A stretch of 64,000 nt of DNA. Source: Lineus longissimus. Taxonomy: Eukaryota; Nemertea; Pilidiophora; Heteronemertea; Lineidae. The translations under genes were made by a program, and so were the position numbers. How positions within the stretch are numbered: position 1 is the first letter of the stretch; each line of letters starts with the position of its first letter. The notes beneath the pieces are model-generated. The model did not search any database, was not told where the DNA came from, and saw only the letters and a program-made list of their open reading frames with translations. Below are positions 1 to 12,465 of this stretch, piece by piece. The DNA lies in contig NC_088322.1 in the NCBI RefSeq assembly GCF_910592395.1, positions 11,093,431 through 11,157,430 on the forward strand, written 5' to 3'.

Positions 1-3000
1 ATCGGCAGAAACTCGCGTAGAATTTAAATTTGTCGCAGATTTTCGTCACAAATTTGCATGTCGAATTAGCCAGGTTCAGTGTCGAGTCGTTTCAACATTC
101 ATGTTCCCGAGTTTGGGCAACACTGGGCCAATCGAAGCGGAAGATCGATTATCATCGGTCTCCGCATCGAAGCTTAATGAATCACGCCCTACTGGCATTG
201 TCGTTCTCACAACCCAACGGTTTACAATCCGTCGTGAAAATTAAGAAAATTACACCGGGTGCTCGTGGAGTGGTCTTGTTAAGGAACCGTATAGTTAGAT
301 TCGGCGCGGGCTTCCCTGACCAGCCCCCTCCCTCCCCACGGAGAATACCCCTGCCAATTCTAATGAAATTTGCAAGGCACCTGCATAACATCAATAAAGA
401 TCTCCTGCTTGATATATGGCAGGGCCAATTTGGTTCCACCCGCCACCAGATGTGTTCGCCTTGAACAATCAAGTCATTACTCCTATCATATTTGGCAGTT
501 TAAGGCAATCGCGCGATCTCCCAACCAAAACAATTACTGCGTTCTAACACCTAAACTCCTAACTACCCCCATAATCCTTCTGCGTAATTAAGATTATAAA
601 CCTTCAAAACTCATCACTTGCTAATGAATTTCGATTAATACGTTTAAATTAAACTCTGCATATCTTGTCAGATTGGCTTAATTTGCGTTATTCATTCGAA
701 TTTAATTGTCGCGAAACCTCGGAGCGCTTTGTGAGCAAATTGAGACAAAGAGATAGCAAGGTTTGTTAACATTTTGAGCAAATTTGCGCCGGTCGCTTGT
801 TCAAACTTCTCTTAAGTTTACAATACCACAACAAGATTCTGAAAATGCCATAACATTTTTGTTATCTATTTTGTACAAAACGATAATTTATCAATAACGC
901 ACGATTAACGGAACTTGAAAAACGTCACTTTATTCATGGAAATGACGGTTTTTTTACGAGTTCTTCCCTTCTAGGGGTGCATATTTCTGTTGGCTGAAAT
1001 ACCCTAAAAGGTTTTTCAAAACTTTAAAACCCTCATTTCTAAAAGTGCACTAGGCTGATGACGAAAAAAAGAAGTTATATGGATGATGTGATATCTCTCA
1101 TATCCTTCTGTGATTTTATGATTCCGACTGAAATTCTCGAACTACTGAGTAGCTGCCCTCAAGCTTCCATGTTCCCGGTCAGAAATTTCCCGCGGGGTGA
1201 AAGATAAGACAATTAATCCGATCAATTAATTAGCTTTATAGCAGTTGATCACAATTGGATGACACTAATTGTCACTTACAGGGAACACATTGAACCGGTC
1301 GCCATCTTAAGTGGATTTTCTCGCCTCCGCTGACTGGAGAAGCGTCAATATGGCCACCGATCGCGTTTATGGAAAATCTTGGTTTCCCATCCTATTAGAA
1401 AGGTTAAGGATGGTATAAATAGTGGGGCGTTATTCTGATCAACAATTCGGTTATTTTATGCGTGGAGAGTCGGATAAAAATCTGACAGATTATACATATA
1501 TCATATATCAGATTCCACCCATTATATTAGTATTATTCATTTGAAATTTTTGTTACTTGTGTCACGGTGCTTGTATCAAGTGATAATGATTTCATATCTT
1601 GTCATAAACTAAAATCAATTGATCAGATCTATTTGTAGCTTTCTCGGATGACGTGATACATCACTTGAAACTCATAACGGACACAATCATATTAAAAAGT
1701 CTTGTCCTGATTATCAAGGCCTTTCTGAAGATGTGAAATATGATCCGAGTGTTTCTAATAACATAAGGGGTCGTGTAAGATAATTGTTCTTGCTTTGCAC
1801 CTTTAATCTGCTCCGTATCATGATGCATTGTCTTCGAAGTGGATTCTGACATTTACCATCAAACTTACAAGCATTTTCGCGCCGCCCGTGACAACTGTAT
1901 GCAAGCAAGAATAAAACGGGGCAAATTAGAGATGTCATTTTGAACCAAAGCGCCGTATTAGCGAAATGTTGCTCCTGACTATCAAGTGCGAACGAAACAA
2001 ATGGTTCTTATCACTCCCATTCTCTCAATCTATCTTTTAATAACGCCCTTTAAAAAACGACCACGCGCCCGAACAGTCCCTGGCACTTGTCTTGCGTCAA
2101 GGGGAACATGGTTTCAAGGGTCCTCGAAGCCAATTGGCATTGTTTCTTCTGTTTGACTAGGTTTCATTGCGTGCTATCGAATCACGAGATCTGACCTGTT
2201 ATTCAGTGCTAATGATGTTATTTTGCAGGACAAGAGCTTTCACGACACTCTACCACAATGCACAGGAGTCAAGCCGGTTGGTGGCGCACTGCAGTAAAGT
2301 GGATGTCGTTAAAATAGATCACGTGGCAAAACAATGGCTGCCAGGCTTTAATCATTTAATGTGATTGCATTGGGAATTTTTCACGCCTCGAAGCAATTCT
2401 CTGCTGCCCCGAGGCGCCCTGTTTGTTCTATTTTACGGGGAATTATCAGATGTTCTACCATGTGATTGTGCGAAGTGGGAATGTCGCTATTCGTTTAGAT
2501 CTCGCCCAGTTAGTGGTCGACAGACCAAACATGTCGACCCCCTCTCTCTTGTCGCTTCAGTAACTACACGGACTCTGCTAATTTGAGTTTTGTCCCAAGT
2601 GAATGGTCCCTGTACCAATTAGTGACATGTTGATGGCTGGGGAGGGAAGAGATCGTAAAATAATTTTTCCGAATTTATTACCATGAAAAGTATTTAGTTC
2701 GGCGAGTTGTTATAATGTTTTAGTCTTGTTTGCTGCATTCATGAACATCAGCTAAAATTAGTAGAACAATGCTATGGCTTGGTTTTGGAGGATTTTGCAC
2801 ACGTAAAATGCTGCTACCATACGTTCAACTAATTTTCTTCCTATTCAAAATTCAGTGTTGGTGTATATATTCTAACATGACGGTTACACCTTGAAATAGT
2901 ATCACCAGTTCACATGTTGCCAGTTCAGTCGTTAACATGCGATCTTTAAAAACGTACATGTAAGCATCATTTTCATCAGCAACAAAAAATGTGAACCATT

Positions 3001-3144
3001 TATATTTCTTACCGTCCAAAAGAAGCAATCAACATTGCCATGGAAAATTAAAATTTGGTTAAAGGGATAGTTGTCCCTTTCACCGCTTGCTGGCAGCACT
3101 TGGTTAGTCGTACGTGATCGACACCAAACTTTGTTGTTTCATGA
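1..3144. other. Non-coding 5' flank, no gene seen
   Basis: Open frames here are short (the longest about 144 codons near 30-464), overlap one another on both strands and match no family I know. Apart from the half MITE near 1.0 kb nothing structured was seen. Confidence 0.6.
1009..1052. repeat. Half copy of the 63.5-kb MITE
   Basis: AGGTTTTTCAAAACTTTAAA followed by ACCC.CATTTCTAAAAGTG matches the right arm at 63551-63592 with scattered changes and ends in a TA. The left arm is only faintly visible. It is probably an old copy. Confidence 0.4.
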
Positions 3145-3189
3145 CATCAGAGCCTCTTTCAATAAATAATTTATTGAAAGACTCCGATG
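3145..3189. repeat. Long palindromic hairpin
   Basis: The core at 3156-3180 is a perfect inverted repeat of 12 bp arms around a single A, extended by one further pair. After a 2-nt bulge, the outer bases CATCAGAG and CTCCGATG pair at seven of eight positions. The stem totals about 21 bp. It may be a relic of a foldback element. The AT-rich core and missing loop argue against a microRNA precursor. Confidence 0.65.
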
Positions 3190-5090
3190 ACATCCAGCGA
3201 AATTCATTTTAAATTTATTAAAATTTTATATTTCTTTTAAACGATCTTGCCTCCGATTAAAGGAAAACAAGCGAGGGAGATTAGAATAATTAAACTAACA
3301 TTTGGCATCGAATGTTGTAATTCCTCAGAAGTGCACTTCATAATGATATGTTTACATTCAAGGCCCAAGAAACCGGAAGGCAATCAGAAACGACTAATTT
3401 CCGACATGCTGCAAAATAATCGACCGACAGACGGTAGATGAATTAATTTCAATGTGAAAATGTTCTTTTAAAATCAAATTACGGAAGCCTTTTGGGGTTG
3501 TCAAGTCTTTAGTGAACAAGGGTGATGAGCTTGTGTCGTAAAAAGCGAAACTTGGAAAATAGAATCGTAATTTGCAACGTTCGGTCATAAAGAAGAGCGC
3601 TCGGGGCTACGGGACTTTACGCGCAACTCCCATGATGGATGCGATAACGCTTGTCCAGCAGCACATGCCAAGAAAGGATTTGCTGTAACAGGGTCAGGGT
3701 ATTGTAACCTCATTCTAAACACAATCAAGGAACTGTAAAGCCAATGCAGTGGTTTCAGTGCCGTCTCCTTTCAAGAGTCCGCCGCAGAAACCAAATCGGA
3801 GTACCATTGTCAACTCGGGGCAATTTTAACGGGGAAAGAACTCCAAAGTAAATTTAGCACTCTGGACAAATTAGGACTTAGATTTCGCGCTGATAGGACC
3901 CAGTAACTAGTACCCCTTAATCACGACTGGATTCTGTGATATTATCTTAATATGTTTGAGCTGATTTGGGAAAATTTTGCTTGTGGACAAACCTTAACGT
4001 ATTGCCATGGTGTGAGAGGTAATCTCGGACACGGCTAATTGAAATTGCGAAGGAAATCTGATCCGGGATTTGGATGAGTGGACAACATGACCTTTGTCTG
4101 TCTTTGGGCGTTTATAATCTACCTCTGGCCCACATGGGACCAGGTAAACAAAGCCAATGATGGACTGTGCTGTTTCATATACTTCTTATCCGACATCAGG
4201 CAGATCTTGTTCTGTTAATATTCAAAATGTTTGTGAAAGTCCATTTACTTATTAATTTGGCATCGCAAAGGCGTGGACGCAACCTTTGCAACAAAGTTGT
4301 GTCATGGGAACACATCACCGATGGGAAATCCACTTTCTGTGGACTTTTTTCCTACCGTCTCATTTTCGAGAGTTGCCACCATGCTGTAATGGGTCTTTGT
4401 TGTGGTACGGCAGATTTTATGTATTTATTTGACCTACCATAAGTTTTAAACCTTGGAATCAAACTTTTTTAATCAAACGCAATGCCGCGATTAAAACAAA
4501 TATCGACCAGTCGAAATCGTCCTTACAAATCATGCGGGCCAGCCAATCAAACGCCTCGTTTTACTATCCGGAAACCAATAGATTCTAGAACTGACACTTA
4601 AAAGTGGTTGAATCAACGGGAATCCACTCTTTGTGAAACCAGAGGTTGAAAATCAAGATGTTAGTCACATCTTCAGGCGCAGAATAAAGCATCCATCGCG
4701 ACCAAAGTGATGATATTGCAAGAATCACCGCCAGCCAATCAGAGCTAATTAATCCAGCTACTGCGGCGCAGGCGGCGGCTGTTGAAAGTTTTTAATTTGA
4801 TGGATTTAACCTCAAGCTATCGTCTGCATCTGACAGGTTGTGCAATGAATCTCGGCAAGATTTGGTCGTTTTTGGCCGGCCATTGTCTGAGAGTCTGCTT
4901 AAAGGGCCCGGGTGAACGTGGACAGGAAATGCCTTACACAACATCTAATTGTCGCCACTTTCACTTTTTATAACCGAGATATAGGGAAAACCTGCCAAGC
5001 TTCGATACACTCCGTATTGCGTCAGCTGTCAGAGATATCAGATCTAAACTTACTAATGTGATTATAATTATCATCATATCAGCATCCTCT
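3190..5090. other. Non-coding stretch with CCAAT words
   Basis: No gene was recognised. Three CCAAT-type words occur within 200 bp (near 4540, 4574 and 4735), the last in GCCAATCAGAGCTAATTAAT. They are followed by a GCGG-rich patch at 4762-4780. This could be a promoter or conserved element, but nothing downstream looks coding. Confidence 0.4.
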
Positions 5091-5452
5091 CGACAACCTA
5101 CCCACTGCAAAGTGTTTCTTTATCGACAACCTACGCTGCAGAGTATCCTTACGTGCAATGTCTTGGTATCAACGGATTACGCTGCAAAATTTCTTTTTGA
5201 ACTACATTGTACATATCTACAACGCTGCATAGTTTCCTTTTGAACTATGTCTAATCTACAACCTACACTGCTGTTTTGTTTTTAACTATTTGACTATCTA
5301 CAAGGCTGCAAGGTTTCCTTTTGAACTATTCATCTATCTATAATGCGCGGCATAGTTTGTTTTGAACTGTATTTTATCCACCACTTACAATGTCTTGACT
5401 TTTGAACTGTTATGATATCACCTACAGTATACGCTGTGGAGTTCCTTTTTGG
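5091..5452. repeat. Degenerate minisatellite, about nine units of about 42 bp
   Basis: A motif close to CTACAACGCTGCATAGTTTC followed by CTTTTGAACTAT recurs. The GCTGCA-like anchor falls at 5104, 5135, 5181, 5224, 5267, 5305, 5347, about 5391 and 5431, with spacing of 31-46 bp. Units have diverged widely, with the middle units most alike. It has no coding potential. Confidence 0.75.
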
Positions 5453-6049
5453 ATGTTCCATCGTACACGCCAGGTAACATGATCTATAGTTTAAGAGGGG
5501 ACGATTCGAAATCATGCAGTTGTGTAACTGAGGAGAAGGGCAGACAGCATGCTACTATAAAGTGTTAAACAAGCGACAGTTCAGCTTTAAGCCACTAAAA
5601 TATCAACCCCTTCAGCCCAACTTCGTGTGATGCCCTAAGTGCACAAACGTCAATGCTCATATAGATCATGTGTTTGACACAATACTCTTGCGCGTTTTAT
5701 TATAAAGTTATTGCCTTGGGCGTTAAATTGCTAGTCTTCCTATCTTTTTCAACAAGATGCGTTTTTCTCTGATTTATTTCAAAACTCAACAAAGGCGACA
5801 GAGTGTCACGGATGGTGGCCTGGTTCTGAAATTACTGCCATAAATTGAGATGACACTTATTCAGATTGGCCGGAACTCCCAAAGGTTGGAAGGACGGGTT
5901 GCATCCTTGAAAGGTTTACTCCACCCCGTCTGTATGAGGTTTGCCAAGCTTGGGCAAAATGTTTTCGCTGGAACCTGTGAATTGTTACTCGCTACCATGT
6001 AAATGTAAGAAACTTCCAAGTTTTGGGTGGTCTGATAGGCTCAGAGGTC

Positions 6050-6127
6050 ACGATCCAACTTCAGATTTGAACCCCGGTCTATCCATGAAACCTCAGATGA
6101 GGTGCTCAACAGCGCTACAACCTGCCG
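6050..6127 (-). repeat. tRNA-like sequence, possible SINE head
   Basis: Read on the minus strand, an A-box-like TAGCGCTGTTGA (6106-6117) lies 44 nt upstream of a B-box-like GGTTCAAATCT (6063-6073). That is the normal tRNA spacing, with a paired CCTCAT/CTGAGG-like arm between. The acceptor stem does not pair, so it is not a working tRNA. A tRNA-derived SINE head or an old tRNA pseudogene fits. A partly similar GAGGTGCTCAA stretch occurs near 41828. Confidence 0.35.
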
Positions 6128-9100
6128 GATTTTGCCACCAACGCTCACGTAATCACAATCAACAGAGAGTGCTCTTCACATCATCTCTTCCGGTATGATT
6201 GTGTCTCTTCCTGTTTTCCTCTACTTGACCTCTGTGTCACTGAAAGTGTCAACCTTTTTAACATAATAGACTTACTCACTAGACAGCAGCTCTTTCTACA
6301 AAATTTAAAAGTTTTATCGAAAAGCAAAGTGACCGTGATCGTATCTTCTCATGATATTGTCGTAAAGGAGTTGCCCATTCCTTTGTGTTAGTTAGCTTCT
6401 CTTCTCTCGAGCCAAAGCAACCCATCTTTGAAGATAAAACAAGGGGGGCTTTCGAAAGGGCTTATTGCAGAGACGCCTCTTGAGCTAATTCTGCGTCAAA
6501 ACTTTGTCATTTTGGCCCCCACAGTGGTGTTCTTCATCGGATTTTTGGCCTGATCACCACAACAGAAACTCATCAAAAACTCACCAGTACAGTATCAAAA
6601 GCACTTCTACTAAAATACCTTGAATGATGCACACCAAATAACCGTCAAAAGCTCCTCCAAATGTCCATACATCTTCACTTCCTAACCCCAAACCATCTTT
6701 CGAGCGCATCTTCCCATTTGTTACGCCTAATGACGCTTCCCTTCAAGTTGGCAAATATTTATTAACAGCCCCTATCTCTTGTCGTTACACTACCATGAAT
6801 GAGCTGTAATGGCTGTAACTCACTCCTTTCTTTGTCGACAAGCAACTTGAATCATAATAGGTGGATCGTTCAGAATACTGTCCCGGGGAGCGAGCGACCT
6901 GGCCTAGTCTTCGCGACGCCACTCGCGGCCGGGCATGCTGGCAGTGTTAGCAAAAAATGTCATTCTGCAGATGGAGTCAAAGATTATGTGTCGAAAGTGT
7001 GAAAATATTAGGTGTTGGCGCGATATCGTGGTTCGAATCTGATTTCTTGGTTTGTCATTTTGATATGTGTATCATTAGGTCTGATTTCGACGTGTGGCAT
7101 GCGTTTATTGTTGGTCTCGGGCCAGATTAACTGTCTTTTTAGGTTAGACTTGGCGCTGTTTTCGTGTCGCGAAAATTGGTAGTAAATGCCTTTTTCCAAT
7201 TAACTTAGTATACCTGTGATACGGTTTATCATCGTTTGACCGGCTCCGAAACAGAACACTGCCTGTCGGATTAGTTTTGAAGTCATCCGACAAATTCACG
7301 ACCGATCTTTGGCCAGTCACTGCAAAATATTTATGAACCAAATCGCCTCACGTCTTTCGATTGCAAACAAAATTACCGTTGATTTTCATCAGGCAAGTCA
7401 TGTGCACAAGACATCAATTACGAATCAGTTAAAACAAAGAGAAAACCTCATCACTGGGGCGGATGAATTTTACAACGTTTGTCTTCCCTCATCCGCGGTT
7501 TAGCACCGTTTATTACCACCTGGCCTCATAAACATGAAAGTCTGCAACAAATCAGGCTGCAAACTTAAGAATGAAATGTATGGGAATTTTATCATCCAAT
7601 GAAATTTGATTAGCCGACGGCATACGGCTTTTACGACATTGATTGCACGCATACGATATTGCTCGGCGAAGAAGCCCGAACGATTTCGTTGTATTTATGT
7701 GCTCCCTTTTACTGAGATATCGTTTTTGTCTCGTACCTTCTTTAATGACTTGGCCATTGAAAATTCAAAACAATATGTAACCCAAGATGTCCGATGACTA
7801 AACACAAAGTCCAAAGCACGATGTATCAAATTCAAATTCGAAAGATTTGAAATTTAAAACCTACGAAAACGGTAAAGTATCGTTCCGATGTTTACCGAAC
7901 GTAACCCGATGTTTGCCGATTCCTTACAGAATAAACGTGAAAGGCGTGAAAGTGCTAATAGGGGGTGTTGACATTCGTGGTTGGCCAAACAGCCCCTTAC
8001 ACCACGAACAATGGCGGAATCTCCTCGACCAAGTAATGATATGCTCAGTCACGATCTACCGTATTCTTAACCAATGGGCCAGATCGGGTAGGAAGTCGCA
8101 CTCTTTAACTAAACGACTCTCAAAATGACTTATCGTCTTGTCAATCCGGTCGAGAACTGAATAACTCAAACTGCAGGAAATGGGTGCAATTAAGAAATCC
8201 TGTGACAATAATGTTATGGAATGTTGGATCTTTTGATTACAAAAATGCCCCATTCGATTTGCTAACTTTCCTGTGAATATTATTATATGTGTCCTCAAAA
8301 ACGATATCTACAGCGTATGTAGTTAGAGACCATCACCGCCAGTACTTCAGCGAACAACGCACAAAATAATCCTTTGTCCACCGGACACTCTATCCCAGGA
8401 CATTTCAAACTTCTACATCGGATTCAAAACACTACACAGTGACTGATGCATATTAATCAGTACCGTAACTGCTCTGACTTACTCTCTTTATTCACTTTTT
8501 AGTCAGGATTCCTGCCCTCTGTCTCCCTCAGAGAACATGGCTCCAAAATATCGCCTCAGCTTCTTCACAGCGCTGATCAGTAGGCTAGCAGATGGGCTGG
8601 CCCATTGTTCCGGTTACCGGGCCTGGTGTCCGTGTTTTCTATCACAACATATTGCATCTGCTATATTGTGAAATGGCTAAAAAAGCCGTGTTGATCTAAT
8701 GATTACTTCATTTATTCCTTTTCATAACCGCCAAGATTTTGCGACCTATGTGTAACTTTTGATATTTTCTTTTACCAGCCACGAGAGTGCAATACAATTG
8801 TTATTTTGACTGTGTTTTTTTCTAAAGAATTCATATGAAAATGCGTCGGTTTTATAAGGTTATAAGTTACCACGATACTGCTGACCAATCTGGATTAAGA
8901 TCTGAACTACAATTGACATGATATGAGCCTATTCCTTAAAACCATAATCCCTCCTTAAACGATGAAAGGCTCAAGATAATGTAATCTCTATTATTTCGCA
9001 TTGTCACGAAATCTGAAGAAGCTGGGTTTAGGAAACGAATTTTATAGCCTTTTTTATTATGTTGTCGTGATTTTAACTTAGATTTTGGAAAATTGTTTCG

Positions 9101-10574
9101 GAAAGAGACACTGTGTGATTGCCGAGAGAGAAAATAGCCAACCCTATTGTTTAAGCAATGACCAGTGGGTGATTTATGACAAGTGAGACTTTGATTACGA
9201 TCGTACGACGAAATCATCCCCGTCCATCAATGTGTTTTTAACTTTATGACTGCTGAACTAAAATCATCGTTCTTTTCCGTGCACTACTACTACTGCTGTG
9301 TGACGGAGGTCAATCCTCGTCGCAACGACCACAAATATTGCTAAACAGACATGCCTCGTTTATAAGCATATTATTCACTCCTTGGTGGATCTAGCTCGGC
9401 CCCTTATTATTGGAGATCGACCGGACACTTTGCCCGAAGGACGGACTAGATAGTCTCGGTTTTATTTGCTCCAGTATTGTCCCCACACCACGGCGGCACT
9501 AATCACACGCTGTTATACGCACAAGTGTGTTTATTTTGCAAGCTTTTGACAACTCTTCCACAAACGCTACACGGCACTTCTACCCCACTCATGGCAATTT
9601 CTCGCCACTCAAGACCCGCCAACCTTTATTCTGCGAGCGACTGCTCATTCCGCAAGCCATGGGGTCCGTGAATACACTTCATCTCCTCACATCCACTCAC
9701 AACGAGATTAATAAACCGTGCAGGCCCAGAAGAACCGCCGAAAGAATAAACTTTTTGTGTCTCCGCACCATAGGGGGTTCGCCTCACGACAATGTCAGGA
9801 CAGAATTGAAGAAATTTCGCAACCGCGTTCAATTGGGTCTACAGCGGTTCCACGGGAGGCTTTGTCCGCCGAACTATCTTCTCTTCCCCCAGGCGTTCCG
9901 GGATGGGACTCGGGAGTAATCCCTTCTGCTTCGCAGCACTTCCACAAAGTGTCCTACCCGGCGTGTTCGAGAACGCCTGTGAAATAATGTCTACACTGTC
10001 AACATGCTTCTGGGAGGTGCGTTATGATATGGGAAAATCTCTGACTTATGCATATTATTTCATTTACGGAATCTCTTTGCAAGTTCGCTATGATAACATG
10101 ATTAAGGACGCTGGAGAGTAAACCCCCTGACTTGTTCATTAGATTAGAGCTTAGGAATCCGGATTTTGCCCACCGGTTGTCGCGCTAAGAAATATTTACT
10201 AAGCCTCCCGGTGAAGTAGTCCTACATGTACCCTCTGGACAAAGTATCCTTCCCTGCTGTATAATACATGCAGTGTCGGATTAGGGTGTGCTCATACATA
10301 GGCCAATGATCTTCAATACAAAGCATGATACTCATCTTAACCTAGAATACTCTATCACTCTATCCTGCATGGGACAGTTTAAAACTCTTACATTTTGCTC
10401 TATTCGAATTTATACTTAAATAACAAACAAATTGATATAAAAAAAACACCGAGGCAACATGTTTTATCAGACACATTGAAAATTGAAAATTTGCCAAAGG
10501 TTTCAATTTAACTATTATCTTAGTCAAATTAACAGGATTCAGAAGAATCAAAACAAATGAACGTATAAAATATT
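6128..10574. other. Non-coding stretch, no gene seen
   Basis: The longest open frame (9527-9919, plus, 130 codons) starts at GTG, has overlapping frames on both strands and shows no domain. The rest is AT-rich and unstructured by eye. Confidence 0.55.
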
Positions 10575-10648
10575 TGGCCAGTACGGGGATCGAACCCGCG
10601 ACATTCGCGTTATTAGCACGACGCTCTAACCAACTGAGCTAACCGGCC
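10575..10648 (-). tRNA. tRNA-Ile (anticodon AAT)
   Basis: This is a 74-nt intact cloverleaf on the minus strand. It has the acceptor stem GGCCGGT/ACTGGCC with discriminator A, A box TTAGCTCAGTTGG, anticodon loop CTAATAA giving AAT (read as IAU after deamination) and B box GGTTCGATCCC. A TTTT terminator follows (AAAA at 10567-10570 on the plus strand). It is identical in body to the two copies at 34 kb. It faces away from the copy at 12392, about 1.7 kb off. Confidence 0.96.
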
Positions 10649-11142
10649 AGTTATATGGCACAGGGAAACAGCAGGTGGTCTTTCGGTATATAACAAAGCC
10701 CGGGGCATTTTACAACAGCTTGGGAAATCCTGCTGAAATGTCAATAAATTCTTACATTAACATTATTGGTAGTGATGTCCCATGTGGCGAAAACAGAAGC
10801 CCAGTCGGATAGTGGGTTGCCTTATCAACAATATAACCAAGGCACTGATTGCCGCCTGTATAATCGAAAATAGTCAGATATCAGGCCTATATAAATGAAA
10901 CTGGCCTATTTCCCCAAAGTGGAAATCATTTGTGTGATGAAAAGCATTAGGCCCAGGCCCTATTGCAAACACAGTAAAACATGGTAGATATAGAGGTCAA
11001 ACTGAACTGAAATGACTAACTTGGGACCAGAACCAGTGAGATATTTCCTGTAAACAAAGGTGTACACGAGGGGAGGTTATATCTCTTTTACATGTTGCAT
11101 CGATTATAAAGCTCTGGTACTTAATTGCCTGTTTTCTTGACG

Positions 11143-12192
11143 ATAGTGAGGTTTCGCAACCACCCGGTTGTTCAAGTAAACTCACACAATAGATAAACGT
11201 CGTCGTAGGGCCCAAGGAGGATACCGCGGTGACGTCACATCACGTGATCCCGACCCATATTAGTGATCGCTATGGCCAATCAGATTCAGTCTACTGACAG
11301 CACCAGCACTGAGCACATCTCCACGTCTCACTGTCTGGTGCGCTCCTGTACACAAAAACACCAATAGACATGAAATATTGCAATACCTAGTATGGATTCT
11401 TCCTGTGTAAAATAAAATTTACAGAGCAGATTAACTTCCACGAATAAAAAAGACGTTTGGCGTGGCCAAAGTGCGGAAATAATGTCTCCGCTAAAATACA
11501 CTACGAAATACACTAGGCAATGCACTACGCAATATACAGTAGAGATGCAGTTGAGTTTGTTATTGTTTTGACTTAGAAGCCCGCCCATATCATAATATAT
11601 TCATGTATTCATGAAGTATGAACTCATTTCTGTCCCATACAACTCTAAGAACAGTCAATTTCTCCTTAAATCATCACCGAAACCGCGATATCCGCGGGAA
11701 GATTTCGTTCTATTGTCCGAAAATGCATGATCTTACAGGGGCGCTAACTCGACAAATAGAGGGGATCTATGGGGATCTATGCGAGTTTTAGGTCCTACAG
11801 GTCTCGAACTTGTAAAATCTGTAAACATGCCTCCAAATCCCATTATGAAAATGAAGAGATTGCCCATATCTGGGAGACTGTTTTGAAACCATCGCTAATT
11901 TTGGAAGATCGGTGCCCGGCTATTTGGTTAAAAAAAACCTATTTTTCCCATCAAAACAGCACTTTTCATTATTCAAATGATAGCTTATTGTCTGAAGACT
12001 TATTTCATAGCAGAAAAGTACTAATAACTCTGATTTGATGCGAAAAAATCTAACTTTTTTGATGACTTGATTTTCCCTTGGCCGTGGATCGAGTTTGTTT
12101 ACAATATGCAGCGCCATCTTGGAAAAGCCGTGACGTCACCGCGGTATCCTCCTTGCGTAGGGCCTAACCGGGCGGTTGCGAAACCTCACTAT
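11143..12192. mobile_element. Small foldback MITE interrupted by the MULE-like element
   Basis: Outside the 943-bp element lie inverted arms of 27 bp (11143-11169 and 12166-12192) that match at 26 positions and read ATAGTGAGGTTTCGCAACC inward. Taking out the 943-bp insert and one 9-bp target copy leaves a foldback element of about 98 bp. Setting the ends at GTGAGG...CCTCAC leaves TA on both sides, which would fit a Tc1/mariner-type MITE. It was the target of the later insertion. Confidence 0.7.
11213..12155. mobile_element. MULE-like non-autonomous DNA transposon, 943 bp
   Basis: The element has 26-bp perfect terminal inverted repeats, beginning CAAGGAGGATACCGCGGTGA, at 11213-11238 and 12130-12155. 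The bases directly outside form a 9-bp target-site duplication, CGTAGGGCC, at 11204-11212 and 12156-12164. A 9-bp duplication is typical of Mutator-like elements. hAT elements usually make 8 bp. The interior has only short open frames and no transposase motif, so movement would have needed a helper. Both termini carry the CRE-like palindrome TGACGTCA, and the right interior has the YY1-like AAGATGGCG in antisense. The perfect repeats suggest a fairly recent insertion. Confidence 0.85.
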
Positions 12193-12391
12193 TAGCACAA
12201 ACGAAACGGTTAGTACTTATATTTTTGCTAGTGTAGAGTGACAATACATAGGGCCTAATGACCCTGATAAGTTATTTACATGTCTCCGTATAAGCATCGC
12301 ATTAAATATTTGACATGTCGTAATATCAAGTTGACCTAATAGTGATTTGGATTTGATAATTTTGACTTTTATCTTTGGCTTAGTACCAACT

Positions 12392-12465
12392 GGCCGGTTA
12401 GCTCAGCTGGTTAGAGCGTCGTGCTAATAACGCGAATGTCGCGGGTTCGATCCCCGTACTGGCCA
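12392..12465 (+). tRNA. tRNA-Ile (anticodon AAT)
   Basis: This is a 74-nt intact tRNA-Ile with the same stems, anticodon and B box as the 10.6-kb copy. One D-loop base differs (CAGCTGG instead of CAGTTGG). A TTTTT terminator lies at 12469-12473. The antisense strand of this gene gives an open frame containing the peptide GIEPATFALLARRS, which is an artefact and not a protein. Confidence 0.96.

Noticed and set aside
9527-9919. Plus-strand open frame of 130 codons.
   Set aside because: It starts at GTG, shows no domain or splice context, and overlaps open frames on both strands.
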